Assembly: GCF_003309065.1 (NCBI RefSeq)
Contig: NZ_POAF01000010.1
Location: forward strand, 1-64,000
Origin: Glutamicibacter soli
GTDB lineage: Bacteria; Actinomycetota; Actinomycetes; Actinomycetales; Micrococcaceae
Reading direction: 5' to 3'
Length of the DNA: 64,000 bases
Shown: piece by piece, positions 28,459 through 36,404 of the stretch
Layout of the letters: every line of letters begins with the position of its first letter
How positions within the stretch are numbered: position 1 is the first letter of the stretch
Position numbers and translations under genes: made by a program
Notes under the pieces: model-generated
Told to the model about the DNA's origin: nothing
The model's input: the letters and a program-made list of their open reading frames with translations, nothing else
Database searches by the model: none

Positions 28459-29382
28459 ATGACTACGGAAAGCCAAGCATGGCCGGCCATGCCGGTGGTG
28501 GCTGGGGTCGACCACGAATTCCTGGAAGTCGCCGGTGGGCAGATGCACGTGGCGGCTATGGGGTCCGGCGACCCGGTGCTCCTGTTGCACGGATTCGGTC
28601 AGACGTGGTGGCAATGGCGAGAAATCATGCCGGCACTTGCGGCTCAGGGGTATCGGGCCATCGCGCCCGACCTTCGCGGTGAGGGATGGACTCGCCTGCC
28701 GTACCGGGACATCGATAGGACCCGCCGAACTCGAGACATCCTGGAATTGCTCGACGTTTTGGATCTGGGCGAGGTTCGCATGGTGAGCCAGGACATGGGA
28801 GCCGTTTCTGCATTCCAGCTGGCGATGCACTACCCGGAACGAATAACCAGTCACGTGATGATTGCCGTGCCGCCTCCGCAAATGCGATTTGATCTGGGCA
28901 TGATGCCAGGCATGAGGCACTTGTGGCACCAGGAAGCGCTGTCCATGCCGAAGCTCGGTCCCTGGCTCATGCGCTCGGGACGAATGACCCGCCATTTCTT
29001 CTCGCCGATTTTCATGGTCCAGCCCCTGGACCAGGCAGTGGTCGACCAGTATCAGGCAATGATGAGCCATGAAAACTCCGCACGGGCCGTCGTGCCCCTT
29101 TGCCGCCGTATGGTCCTCCCGGAGCTGATGCGGATAATACGAGGCAGCTACAGGGCTGAACGCTTTGCCATGCCATCATTGTTCATTTTCGGAACCAAGG
29201 ATGCTGGGTTCCCACCGGCAGTCGTGCGCAGGGCTTTCGCTGATACTTCCATTTATGGGACTGATGTGCGCTTGGAAATTATCGAGGACGCCGGGCATTT
29301 CATAGTCGACGAACAACCAGCGGCGATCATGAAGGCGATTTCCGAATTCTTCGACTCGCTCAGGCCGGACCCCAGAGAGTAG
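28459..29382 (+). CDS. Alpha/beta hydrolase with Asp nucleophile (epoxide hydrolase/dehalogenase class)
   Basis: 307 residues. The oxyanion motif HGFGQTW is at 44-50. The nucleophile elbow is SQDMGA with Asp112 instead of Ser, which places it with epoxide hydrolases and haloalkane dehalogenases rather than esterases. Asp248 (GTKDAG) and His280 (EDAGHFIVDEQP) complete the triad. The ATG at 28459 is preferred over the upstream one, because the fold starts there and GGTGGGA precedes it. It is probably repressed by the divergent TetR protein. The real substrate, an epoxide or a halide, cannot be told from sequence. Confidence 0.88.
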   Translation: MTTESQAWPAMPVVAGVDHEFLEVAGGQMHVAAMGSGDPVLLLHGFGQTWWQWREIMPALAAQGYRAIAPDLRGEGWTRLPYRDIDRTRRTRDILELLDVLDLGEVRMVSQDMGAVSAFQLAMHYPERITSHVMIAVPPPQMRFDLGMMPGMRHLWHQEALSMPKLGPWLMRSGRMTRHFFSPIFMVQPLDQAVVDQYQAMMSHENSARAVVPLCRRMVLPELMRIIRGSYRAERFAMPSLFIFGTKDAGFPPAVVRRAFADTSIYGTDVRLEIIEDAGHFIVDEQPAAIMKAISEFFDSLRPDPRE

Positions 29383-29392
29383 CTCCGCATGC

Positions 29393-31129
29393 CTAGAGCT
29401 GCAGTTCCAGGTCCTCGGCGGGAGCCGCCATGCAGGCCAGAATCTGGTTCTCCGCCACCCGGGCGCTGGGATCCAGCGGGTAGCCGACGCTGCCGCGGCG
29501 CAGCGTCAGTGCGCATTCGCCGCAGGACCCTGCCCGGCAGGAGCTGTTCGGGGTGAGCCCTCGGGCCTCCAGCGATTCAAGCAGCGTGCCGTCCTGCGGG
29601 CGCCAGGTGAATCCCGCCGCGCCGGAGGAGAAGAAAATCCGTGCCGGGGCGTACTGCTGCAGCAGCTCGCCCAGGTCGGCGGCGGGGGAGGCAAAGGTTT
29701 CCCGGTGGACGTGCTGCGGCGCGATGCCGGCCAGCTCGCAGGTCTCCAGTGCCAGCTGGGTGAATCCGGCCGGGCCGCAGATCACCACGCTGTCGCAGGA
29801 CTCGATGGCCTGGGCCAGCTGCGCCGCGGTTGGCCGGCCTGCCCGGGAATCGACGTGGCTGATCCGGGCGGGCAGCCCCAGGCCGCGGGCCAAGGCGCCA
29901 GCGCGCGTGAACAGCTCGCCACCGGGCCCGCGCTCCACATGGAACAATCGCAGTTCATTCAATTCAGGTGCCTGGCCGGCTCCGCGAAGCAGCCCCAGGG
30001 CGGGGGTGATGCCGATGCCGGCGGTGAGCAGCGCGGTGCGGCCGTGCAGCACGCGGCGTGCGGTCATGGTGCCGTGGGGTCCCGAAGCCAGCAGCTTGTC
30101 CCCGGCCCGCAGGCCGGCCATCTTCTGCGAGACGGTTCCGGCGGTGCGCACGGCGATGCTGATGACGTCCCGGTGCACCGCGGTGATGGTGTAGTTGCGC
30201 CACAGCGGGTCGGGCAGGTGCACCCGCAGATGGGTGCCCGCCTCGTCGTGGGCCGCGATCCAGCCGTGCGGGTCGCGCAGCGAAATTTCCACCGCATCGC
30301 CGTCCAGCTGCCGGCGCTCGATGACCTCGAGGTAGCGCGGGGTGCGCTTGGCAGGCGCCAATGCCAGCGCGCGCCGGTCTTCGGAATCAATGCGGATCTC
30401 GTCCCCTGCCTGCAGCGTCCCGCCGGCCAGGACCGTGCCGTAGACGCCGCAGTGCAGGTGCCCGAAATGGCTTGCCAGCAGCCGCGGCCCGTTGACGTCC
30501 ACTTGCGTGGTGGCGGGATTGACCGACGTGGCAGGGCAGCGCTCGATGGACTTGGTGATCGCGATCCGGGTCTCGCCGATACGCAGGACCTTGCCGATCA
30601 GCTCGAACTCGCCGAAGGCCGGCACCCCGTCCAGCAGGATGTTGCCGCGGTAGCGTAGCGGATCCAGCGTGACGCCCGCGGCCTTCGAGAGCGCCTCGAC
30701 CGTGCGGGGGTTGATCAGCGAGATGCCAGAGAGGCGGGAATCGAACATCCCGTGGGAGGCGGCGACCAGGGTGCGGGCATGGCCTCCCTGCGCCGGGATG
30801 TGCGCTGCCATGTAGTCAGCGGCCGCCGAGCGCTCGCCGGCATCGGAGGAGTCGAAGGTGAAGGGAGCGGCCCCCGTGGCCGCCGGGGCTGTCACCGTGA
30901 TGAATGGGGGAGCGGAGACGACCTGCCACTGTTGCAGGGACGTGTCGTTTTTCAGCGCGGTGAAGGAGCCGCAGGACTGCCACTGCCCGTCCGCGACAGG
31001 GGTGCTGCCGTTGCCCAGTGCGACGGCGCGGTCCCCGGCTACCCCGCCCTCGGCGCTCACCGCGGCGCGGGTGAGCTCCTCGGCGGGCAGGCCCTTGACT
31101 GGGAAACGGAACAAACGCTCGATTCGCAT
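29393..31129 (-). CDS. MOSC domain - FAD/NAD(P) reductase - 2Fe-2S ferredoxin fusion
   Basis: 578 residues with three parts. Residues 1-235 are a MOSC module with its beta-barrel N-terminal domain; Cys198 in ERCPATSVNP is the molybdenum-cofactor/sulfur-handling cysteine. Residues 260-480 are a ferredoxin-reductase-like FAD/NAD(P) domain (TAGIGITPALGLL). Residues 490-578 are a plant-type ferredoxin with 2Fe-2S ligands Cys531, Cys536, Cys539 and Cys566. The architecture resembles a self-contained relative of the MARC/YcbX N-hydroxylated compound reductases, with its own electron supply. The substrate is unknown. Single gene. Confidence 0.9.
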   Translation of the reverse strand: MRIERLFRFPVKGLPAEELTRAAVSAEGGVAGDRAVALGNGSTPVADGQWQSCGSFTALKNDTSLQQWQVVSAPPFITVTAPAATGAAPFTFDSSDAGERSAAADYMAAHIPAQGGHARTLVAASHGMFDSRLSGISLINPRTVEALSKAAGVTLDPLRYRGNILLDGVPAFGEFELIGKVLRIGETRIAITKSIERCPATSVNPATTQVDVNGPRLLASHFGHLHCGVYGTVLAGGTLQAGDEIRIDSEDRRALALAPAKRTPRYLEVIERRQLDGDAVEISLRDPHGWIAAHDEAGTHLRVHLPDPLWRNYTITAVHRDVISIAVRTAGTVSQKMAGLRAGDKLLASGPHGTMTARRVLHGRTALLTAGIGITPALGLLRGAGQAPELNELRLFHVERGPGGELFTRAGALARGLGLPARISHVDSRAGRPTAAQLAQAIESCDSVVICGPAGFTQLALETCELAGIAPQHVHRETFASPAADLGELLQQYAPARIFFSSGAAGFTWRPQDGTLLESLEARGLTPNSSCRAGSCGECALTLRRGSVGYPLDPSARVAENQILACMAAPAEDLELQL

Positions 31130-31175
31130 ATCAAGATTCTAGTGGGCGGGGGAATTGCCGGGCAGGTTGATGGCC

Positions 31176-31763
31176 CTAGATGTCGGCCAGGAACTTCTTG
31201 ATGCGCTCCATGACCAGCGCGCGAGCCTGCGGGTCGTGGGACGGCAGCGAGCTGTCGGTGAACAGGTGCTTGTCGCCGGGGTAGGTGAACAGCTGCGCGA
31301 GCCCCTCGCCCTGGTCGTTGACGAAGCGTTCGGCCGCCTCCAGGTCGCCCTCGCGGGCGAAGAACGGGTCGTTGTCCATGCCGTGGATCTGCACCGGCAC
31401 GGCGGTCGGCCAGGGGCCGAAGCTCCATTCGGCATCCAGGTCCACGAATGACTCGAGCAGGACGGCGCCCAGCGCGCCCGGACGCTGCTGCGCGCACTGC
31501 TGGGCCAGGGCCGCGCCCCAGGAAGTGCCGATGTAGACCAGTTCGTCGGGCAGGTTCTTGAACAGCTTGTCCACGCGCTGCTGGATCTTGTCCTCGCCGA
31601 CCTTGTTGGCCAGCAGGATGCCAGCCTCCAGATCCTTGGGAAGCTTGCCGGCGAACAGGTCCACCGGGTGCACGGTGTGCCCTTCGGCCCGCAGTTCCGC
31701 GGCCATTGCCTGGACTCCCGGGGTCAGGCCCTGGACGTGGTGGAATAAAACAATGGTTGCCAT
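31176..31763 (-). CDS. Dienelactone hydrolase-family protein
   Basis: 195 residues with the compact alpha/beta hydrolase fold of DLH proteins. The nucleophile elbow is IGTSWGAAL with Ser81, where classical dienelactone hydrolases have Cys; the acid is probably in HGMDNDPFF and the His in GDKHLFTD. True DLHs open dienelactones in chlorocatechol degradation, but most genomic relatives have unknown substrates. It is followed by the MOSC fusion gene (46 bases) and preceded by a small ORF (75 bases). Confidence 0.9.
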   Translation of the reverse strand: MATIVLFHHVQGLTPGVQAMAAELRAEGHTVHPVDLFAGKLPKDLEAGILLANKVGEDKIQQRVDKLFKNLPDELVYIGTSWGAALAQQCAQQRPGALGAVLLESFVDLDAEWSFGPWPTAVPVQIHGMDNDPFFAREGDLEAAERFVNDQGEGLAQLFTYPGDKHLFTDSSLPSHDPQARALVMERIKKFLADI

Positions 31764-31838
31764 GGGAAAACTCCTAGGATCGGCTCGATGCGAGCCGGAA
31801 TTCGGGGGTGCCGCGGTCCAGCGGGGCCGCGGCGGTGC

Positions 31839-32090
31839 TCAGCGTTCGTCGACCAGGTTGTCGATGCGTGCCGGCAGGTGCTCGATGGCGTGGGCCCAGC
31901 CGGGCATCTGGCTGTTGATTTCCACGCTGTAGCCCTCGGCCAGGTGGAACTCGGCGCAGGTCAGATCCTCGGCTTCCGTCCCCGCGTCGTAGATGAAAGC
32001 TCGTCGGATATCCTCCCAGAGCAAGGTGGCGGACTGGTCGATGACCAAGCCGGCGTCGACGACTTCTACGGTGCGCTGCGGGTAGGACAT
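31839..32090 (-). CDS. Small hypothetical protein
   Basis: 83 residues, acidic, no membrane segment: MSYPQRTVEVVDAGL... then DLTCAEFHLAEGYSVEINS... I recognise no family. Likely real: the downstream DLH gene is co-oriented, codon use matches the neighbourhood, and no longer frame competes. A promoter would lie in the 65 bases between it and the ABC-F stop. Confidence 0.6.
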   Translation of the reverse strand: MSYPQRTVEVVDAGLVIDQSATLLWEDIRRAFIYDAGTEAEDLTCAEFHLAEGYSVEINSQMPGWAHAIEHLPARIDNLVDER

Positions 32091-32155
32091 GGTTGAACTG
32101 CTTTCGGTCCTGGGCGTTGTGCTTTATTCAAGTCTACGCGGGCTTCCTGCATGAA

Positions 32156-33760
32156 TCACGCCCCTGAGACCTCGACCTTGGCCAGATTCCGCGCGGAATC
32201 AAGGCTGAGCGCGTAGTCCAGTCCCAGCTGCGCGAGGAAGTCCTGGTCGTGGCTGACTACCAGCAAGGCGCCGCGGTAGGCATTCAGGGCTTCGGCCAGC
32301 TGGCGCACGCTGTCGATGTCCAGATTGTTCGTGGGCTCGTCCAGAATCAGCAGCTGATTCACAGGAACCGCTACCAGCAGGCAGGCCAGGTAGACGCGCA
32401 GCCGTTCGCCTCCGGAGAGGGTTCCCAACGGGCGGTCGACGCTGGCGCCGCGCAGCAGCAGCCGGGCCAGCGTATTGCGGATGGTCCCGGAGGGGACGTC
32501 CGGAGCCGCGCGCTGGACGTTGTCCAGGGCGCTGAGCGTATCGTCCAGTCCCGCCAGCTGCTGGGGCAGGTAGCCCACCCGGTCCACATGCAGAGTTCCG
32601 CTGATCCCGTCGGAGGGCCCGGCTCCGGAGAGCAGCTGCCGCAGCAGCGTGCTCTTGCCCGCGCCGTTGGGGCCGGTCAGCGCCACGCGCTCGGGGCCCT
32701 GCAGCAGATGCCAGCTGGTGCCGTCGTCCAGCTCAAGCACCCGCCGCCCGGCCGGCAGCCCCGGATCGGGAAGTTCGAGGTTGATGTGCTCGATCTCCCT
32801 GATCCTTGACTGCGCCTGGTCGACGTGCTGCTGCGCGGCGTCGATTTTCGCCTCGTACTGGGCGCGGGTCTTGCCGGCGTTCGCCTCGGACTTCTGCTTC
32901 AGGGAGTTGGCCAGGATGCGCGGCATGTTGCCGCCGAGCTGTTCGGCGCGGCCCTTGCGTTTGGTGCGCGCCAGCTTGGTCTCCGCTTCGGCGCGCTGCC
33001 GCTTTTCCACCTTCAGCGCGGAGCTGGCGGTTTTGGCCGCCTGCAGCGCCGCCTGCTGCTCGGTCGCCAGCTGCTCCTGGTACAGGCTGTACGGGCCGCC
33101 GAAGAAGCGCAGCTGTCCTTGATGCAGTTCGATGGTGTGCTGCATCTGCTCCAGCAGCTGCAGGTCGTGGCTCACTACGACGAGTGTTCCGGGCCAGGTG
33201 CGCAGCAGCCCGTACAGCAGCTGCCGGGTCTGGCCATCGAGGTTGTTCGTCGGCTCGTCGAGCAGCGTGACGGGCTTGCGCGCCAGGCGCAGCCCGAGGA
33301 CCGCCAGCAGCATGGTTTCGCCGCCGGACAGCTCGTCGACCCGGCGCGACAGGTCCAGGCCGCCGAAGCCCAGCGGGGTCAGTTCGGCCTGGATCCTGGC
33401 TTCAAGGTCCCAGTCGGAGCCGACGGCGTCGAAATCCTCCGGGGCGACGCTGCCCGCCTCGATGGCCTGCAGCGCGCGGTAGGCAGGGGCGATGCCCAGC
33501 AGGTCCGCAAGCGTTGCGTCCGATTGCAGGGTGATGTTCTGCGCCAGGTAGGCGACGTCGCCAGCCGCCGAAACCTGTCCGGAGCTGGGGGCCAGGCGCC
33601 CGGCGATCAGCTTGAGCAGGGTGGATTTTCCGCTGCCGTTGGCACCGATCAAGCCGCTGGCGCCGGCGGGGAAGGTGCCGTCAAGCTGGGAGAGCACCTG
33701 CTCGCCGTCTGGCCAACAGAAGCTGAGGGAGGTCAGGGTGATGGGTGGGGTCAAGGCCAT
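32156..33760 (-). CDS. ABC-F family ATPase (ribosome-associated, possible antibiotic resistance)
   Basis: 534 residues, two ATP-binding domains and no membrane segments, the ABC-F layout. The first Walker A GANGSGKST is at 39-47, with signature LSGGETMLL; the second is GPNGAGKST with LSGGERLRVY. They are joined by a charged helical linker (QQAALQAAKTASSALKVEKRQRAEAETK...), the P-site tRNA interaction domain. The ATG at 33760 follows CAGGAGCCACC; an 84-codon upstream extension is unsupported. The family rescues or protects ribosomes, and some members give macrolide/lincosamide/pleuromutilin resistance; this one cannot be assigned to either role. Confidence 0.9.
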   Translation of the reverse strand: MALTPPITLTSLSFCWPDGEQVLSQLDGTFPAGASGLIGANGSGKSTLLKLIAGRLAPSSGQVSAAGDVAYLAQNITLQSDATLADLLGIAPAYRALQAIEAGSVAPEDFDAVGSDWDLEARIQAELTPLGFGGLDLSRRVDELSGGETMLLAVLGLRLARKPVTLLDEPTNNLDGQTRQLLYGLLRTWPGTLVVVSHDLQLLEQMQHTIELHQGQLRFFGGPYSLYQEQLATEQQAALQAAKTASSALKVEKRQRAEAETKLARTKRKGRAEQLGGNMPRILANSLKQKSEANAGKTRAQYEAKIDAAQQHVDQAQSRIREIEHINLELPDPGLPAGRRVLELDDGTSWHLLQGPERVALTGPNGAGKSTLLRQLLSGAGPSDGISGTLHVDRVGYLPQQLAGLDDTLSALDNVQRAAPDVPSGTIRNTLARLLLRGASVDRPLGTLSGGERLRVYLACLLVAVPVNQLLILDEPTNNLDIDSVRQLAEALNAYRGALLVVSHDQDFLAQLGLDYALSLDSARNLAKVEVSGA

Positions 33761-33977
33761 GGTGGCTCCTGTGAAGGCTGAGGAGGCAACCGGGAAAAGA
33801 CGTCGTTGGAGGGTTCGTGGCAACAGCTGGGGAACCGGGGAAACGGAAATCTGCACCGGAAGCCGTGAATGAACGTGCGCCGCTGAATGGGGCGCGAGAC
33901 TGTTCGAGGCTATGCGCAGATGAGATCCATGGTTTCGAGTGTAACAGGCGCACCCGGCCGTGGGGCTGGGCAGAAAA

Positions 33978-34009
33978 AATCGGGGCGTGCCGCCAGGCAT
34001 GCCCCGATT
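33978..34009 (-). terminator. Terminator after menG (minus strand)
   Basis: A 14-bp stem (33978-33991 with 33996-34009, one wobble) with a 4-base loop. On the minus strand it is followed by a run of six T (33979-33974), 19 bases after the menG stop. It separates menG from the ABC-F gene. Confidence 0.88.
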
Positions 34010-34027
34010 CACAACTTGCTGTTCAGC

Positions 34028-34729
34028 TTACTTCCACGCGCGGTGCACCGCGACGATGCCGCCGGTCAGGTTGCGGTACTCGACGTTCTTCCAACCCACG
34101 TTGACGAACTTGCGGCCCAGCTCTTCCTGGCCCGGCCAGGCGGCGATGGACTCGGCCAGGTAGGCGTACGCCGAAGGATTCGGCGAGACCATGTAGCCCA
34201 GGGCTGGAATCACGCGCGGCAGGAACTGCTGGTAGGCGACCTTGATCGGGGTTACGGTCGGGGTGGAGAACTCGGCAACCACAATGCGTCCGCCGGGCTT
34301 GGTGACGCGGTGCAGCTCGGACAGCGCCTTCTCGGTGTCGTCAATGTTGCGCAGGCCGTAGGAGATGGTCACCGCATCGAAGGTGTTGTCCTCGAATGGC
34401 AGATCGTGGCCGTCGCCGTAGACGAATTCCAGCTCGGGGTAGCGCTTGCGGCCCTCGGCGAGCATGCCGTGGGACATGTCGCACGCGGTCACGCGCGCGC
34501 CGGCCTTGGCCAACGGCACGGACGAGGTACCGGTGCCGGCTGCCAGATCCAGGATGCGCTCTCCGGGCTTCGGGGCGATCGCCTCGGTGGTGATCTTGCG
34601 CCAGTAGTTCACAATGCCGCCGGTCATCAGGGTATTGAGCAGATCGTACTTTGGAGCAAGATTGTCGAACATTTCCTGAACCTGATTCGCCTGCTTGTCC
34701 AGGCCTGCGCGCACATTGTGGGTACTCAT
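34028..34729 (-). CDS. menG: Demethylmenaquinone methyltransferase
   Basis: The final step of menaquinone synthesis: SAM-dependent C-methylation of demethylmenaquinone at the membrane. 233 residues with the UbiE/COQ5 signatures YDLLNTLMTGGIVNYWRK (28-45), SAM motif DLAAGTGT (61-68), YGLRNIDDTEKALSELHRVTKPGG and the family ending VGWKNVEYRNLTGGIVAVHRAWK. It is a single gene with its own terminator. The other menaquinone genes are not in the window. Confidence 0.96.
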   Translation of the reverse strand: MSTHNVRAGLDKQANQVQEMFDNLAPKYDLLNTLMTGGIVNYWRKITTEAIAPKPGERILDLAAGTGTSSVPLAKAGARVTACDMSHGMLAEGRKRYPELEFVYGDGHDLPFEDNTFDAVTISYGLRNIDDTEKALSELHRVTKPGGRIVVAEFSTPTVTPIKVAYQQFLPRVIPALGYMVSPNPSAYAYLAESIAAWPGQEELGRKFVNVGWKNVEYRNLTGGIVAVHRAWK

Positions 34730-34785
34730 GACACTAAGTGTTTCACATTTGCCCCGGCCCTTATCGCGATTGTGGGGCGTATCGC

Positions 34786-35757
34786 TCAGAGCAGTGATTC
34801 AAGGCGTGCGTAGCTGGCCTCCATTCCCTCGATCATTCCGGTGGCCAGCACCATGTCGCGGGTTTGGGCGTCGGGGTAGGTGATGACCAGGCTGAGCAGG
34901 GTGCCTGACTGCACCGGGGTGAACGTCGTTTCATTGACTGTTGCCGGGTAGTCGGTGTCGATCATCTGCTCGGTGAAGGATTCGAAGCTGCGCGGGGTGC
35001 TGGACAGACAAACGCCGGCGAATCCGAACCCCTGGCCTTCGACGCCGGAATTCGGCTCCCACCAGTAGCGGTAGCTGTCTCCCACCTCCTTGGGCAGGAT
35101 GCATTCGGTCATCTGCCAGCCGTCGGGGCCCAGCAGCCAGCGCTTCATGAGCTCCGGATCGTGGTGTGCGTGCCAGACCTGCTCCTGGGTGCCGCGGATG
35201 AGGCGGCTGACGCGCACCTGGGTGTCGGAAAGCAGCTGGGCTTCGGTGGCGAAGGTCTGCGCGTAGTTGCGCAGGTCGATCAGCACCTGCTCGATCTGGC
35301 TCATGGCCGAACGCGTGCCATCGATCATGCCCATGGCGACCACCTGCTCGAGCTCCTCGGCCGAGTCGAAGTTGGCGGTGATGGTCAGCTTGGACCCCTC
35401 CTCGTGGGGGTCGAAGCTGAAGACGGTGCGGGTGGCGGGAAGGTCTTCGTTCACTGATCCGTCGGAATGGGCGAAACCGTCGGTGACCTCGAAGAACTTG
35501 TGCTCGACGACCTCGTTCCAGATCCAGTATCCGTGGAACTGCTCGCCTTCAGGCGAGGTCATGTAGTAGTTGCTCCGGCCTCCGACCGCGCCGTCGTGGC
35601 GCGTGAAGGTGGCAGGGTATTCAACCGGGCCCCAGAACTTTTCGATCTGGCGGGGGTCGAGATAGGCATCCCAGAGCCGGGAAACGGGGGCCGGGAAATT
35701 GGCGTGAACGGTCAGTGTCAGCGTTTCCGGGTCCTTGAGTACGGAGGTGACAGGCAT
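34786..35757 (-). CDS. Two-domain SRPBCC (AHSA1-like) protein
   Basis: 323 residues made of two START/Bet v1-like AHSA1 domains (about 10-155 and 165-315). Both carry the W-x-A-x2-D/PELMKRWLLGPDGW-type opening motif. These hydrophobic-cavity proteins bind unknown ligands or aid folding. The ATG at 35757 follows TAAGGATTTCGCC and lies 10 bases after the ArsR stop; a start 39 bases upstream would overlap arsR without a ribosome site. ArsR-SRPBCC pairs are a recurrent two-gene module in actinobacteria. Confidence 0.9.
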   Translation of the reverse strand: MPVTSVLKDPETLTLTVHANFPAPVSRLWDAYLDPRQIEKFWGPVEYPATFTRHDGAVGGRSNYYMTSPEGEQFHGYWIWNEVVEHKFFEVTDGFAHSDGSVNEDLPATRTVFSFDPHEEGSKLTITANFDSAEELEQVVAMGMIDGTRSAMSQIEQVLIDLRNYAQTFATEAQLLSDTQVRVSRLIRGTQEQVWHAHHDPELMKRWLLGPDGWQMTECILPKEVGDSYRYWWEPNSGVEGQGFGFAGVCLSSTPRSFESFTEQMIDTDYPATVNETTFTPVQSGTLLSLVITYPDAQTRDMVLATGMIEGMEASYARLESLL

Positions 35758-35767
35758 GGCGAAATCC

Positions 35768-36106
35768 TTAGTCGGTTTCATCTGCGAGGAAGTCATCGAG
35801 CCGGCTGATGCGCTGACGCCAGATGTCCTCGTAGGCGGTTAGCAGTTCCTGGACGTGTCGGATGGTGTCCGGCTGGCCGCGGACGATGCGTTCGCGGCCA
35901 CGTGCGATCTTGGTAACCAGGCCCGCCGCTTCAAGGGCGGCCACGTGCTTCTGCACCGCGGCAAACGACATGTCGTAGGCCGCGGCCAGGTCGCTCACGC
36001 GCACCTCGGCGCTTAACGTCCGCCGCACGATGTCTCGTCGTGTGGCGTCTGCCAAGGCGCGGAAGACCTTGTTTACCTGTTCATCGCTCAACTCATATAC
36101 AACCAT
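35768..36106 (-). CDS. ArsR-family transcriptional regulator
   Basis: 112 residues, winged helix: FRALADATRRDIVRRTLSAEVRVSDLAAAYDMSFAAVQKHVAALEAAGLVTKIARGRERIVR. It has no metal-binding cysteines, so it belongs to the non-metal (SdpR-like) branch. It precedes a two-domain SRPBCC gene it very likely controls. Its ATG start lies inside the perfect 24-base palindrome at 36095-36118. An alternative TTG start 5 codons later would move translation just outside the palindrome. Confidence 0.93.
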   Translation of the reverse strand: MVVYELSDEQVNKVFRALADATRRDIVRRTLSAEVRVSDLAAAYDMSFAAVQKHVAALEAAGLVTKIARGRERIVRGQPDTIRHVQELLTAYEDIWRQRISRLDDFLADETD

Positions 36107-36118
36107 TTGGTTGTATAT
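36095..36118. promoter_or_regulatory. Palindromic ArsR operator overlapping the arsR start codon
   Basis: A perfect inverted repeat, 11-bp arms around two T (ATATACAACCA-TT-TGGTTGTATAT). The arsR ATG (36106-36104) is inside it. The site is AT-rich in a GC-rich background, which argues against chance, and fits autorepression of the arsR-SRPBCC operon. Confidence 0.75.
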
Positions 36119-36404
36119 TACTCCCGCTGCGCGCCAGAGGGAAGGGGGCGGATCAAATTAGTTCTCCGGAGCCAGCATTGTGTTTAAAGGGGAGATAAAT
36201 CACCTATTATGCAAGGTGTTAAGTCTCCTATGGATCGCGTCCGACCAGCGGCGACGCCGCCGTTTCGTGCGCGGAGTCCAGGGGCCGTGGACCGGATCAA
36301 CAGGATGATCACTACAAATCCCCACCCGCATGCCCTAGTGTGTAAGGTACGCATGGGAAAGTGACCTGCGTTACGCTGAATTTTTACAGGTATCTGGAGT
36401 CACG
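36119..36404. other. Intergenic region between arsR and the GAF-type regulator gene
   Basis: About 286 bases with divergent promoters and no gene. It contains a short inverted repeat CACCT (36201-36205)/AGGTG (36214-36218). The GTG start of the regulator follows TCTGGAGTCACG. I see no terminator or RNA gene. Confidence 0.4.
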
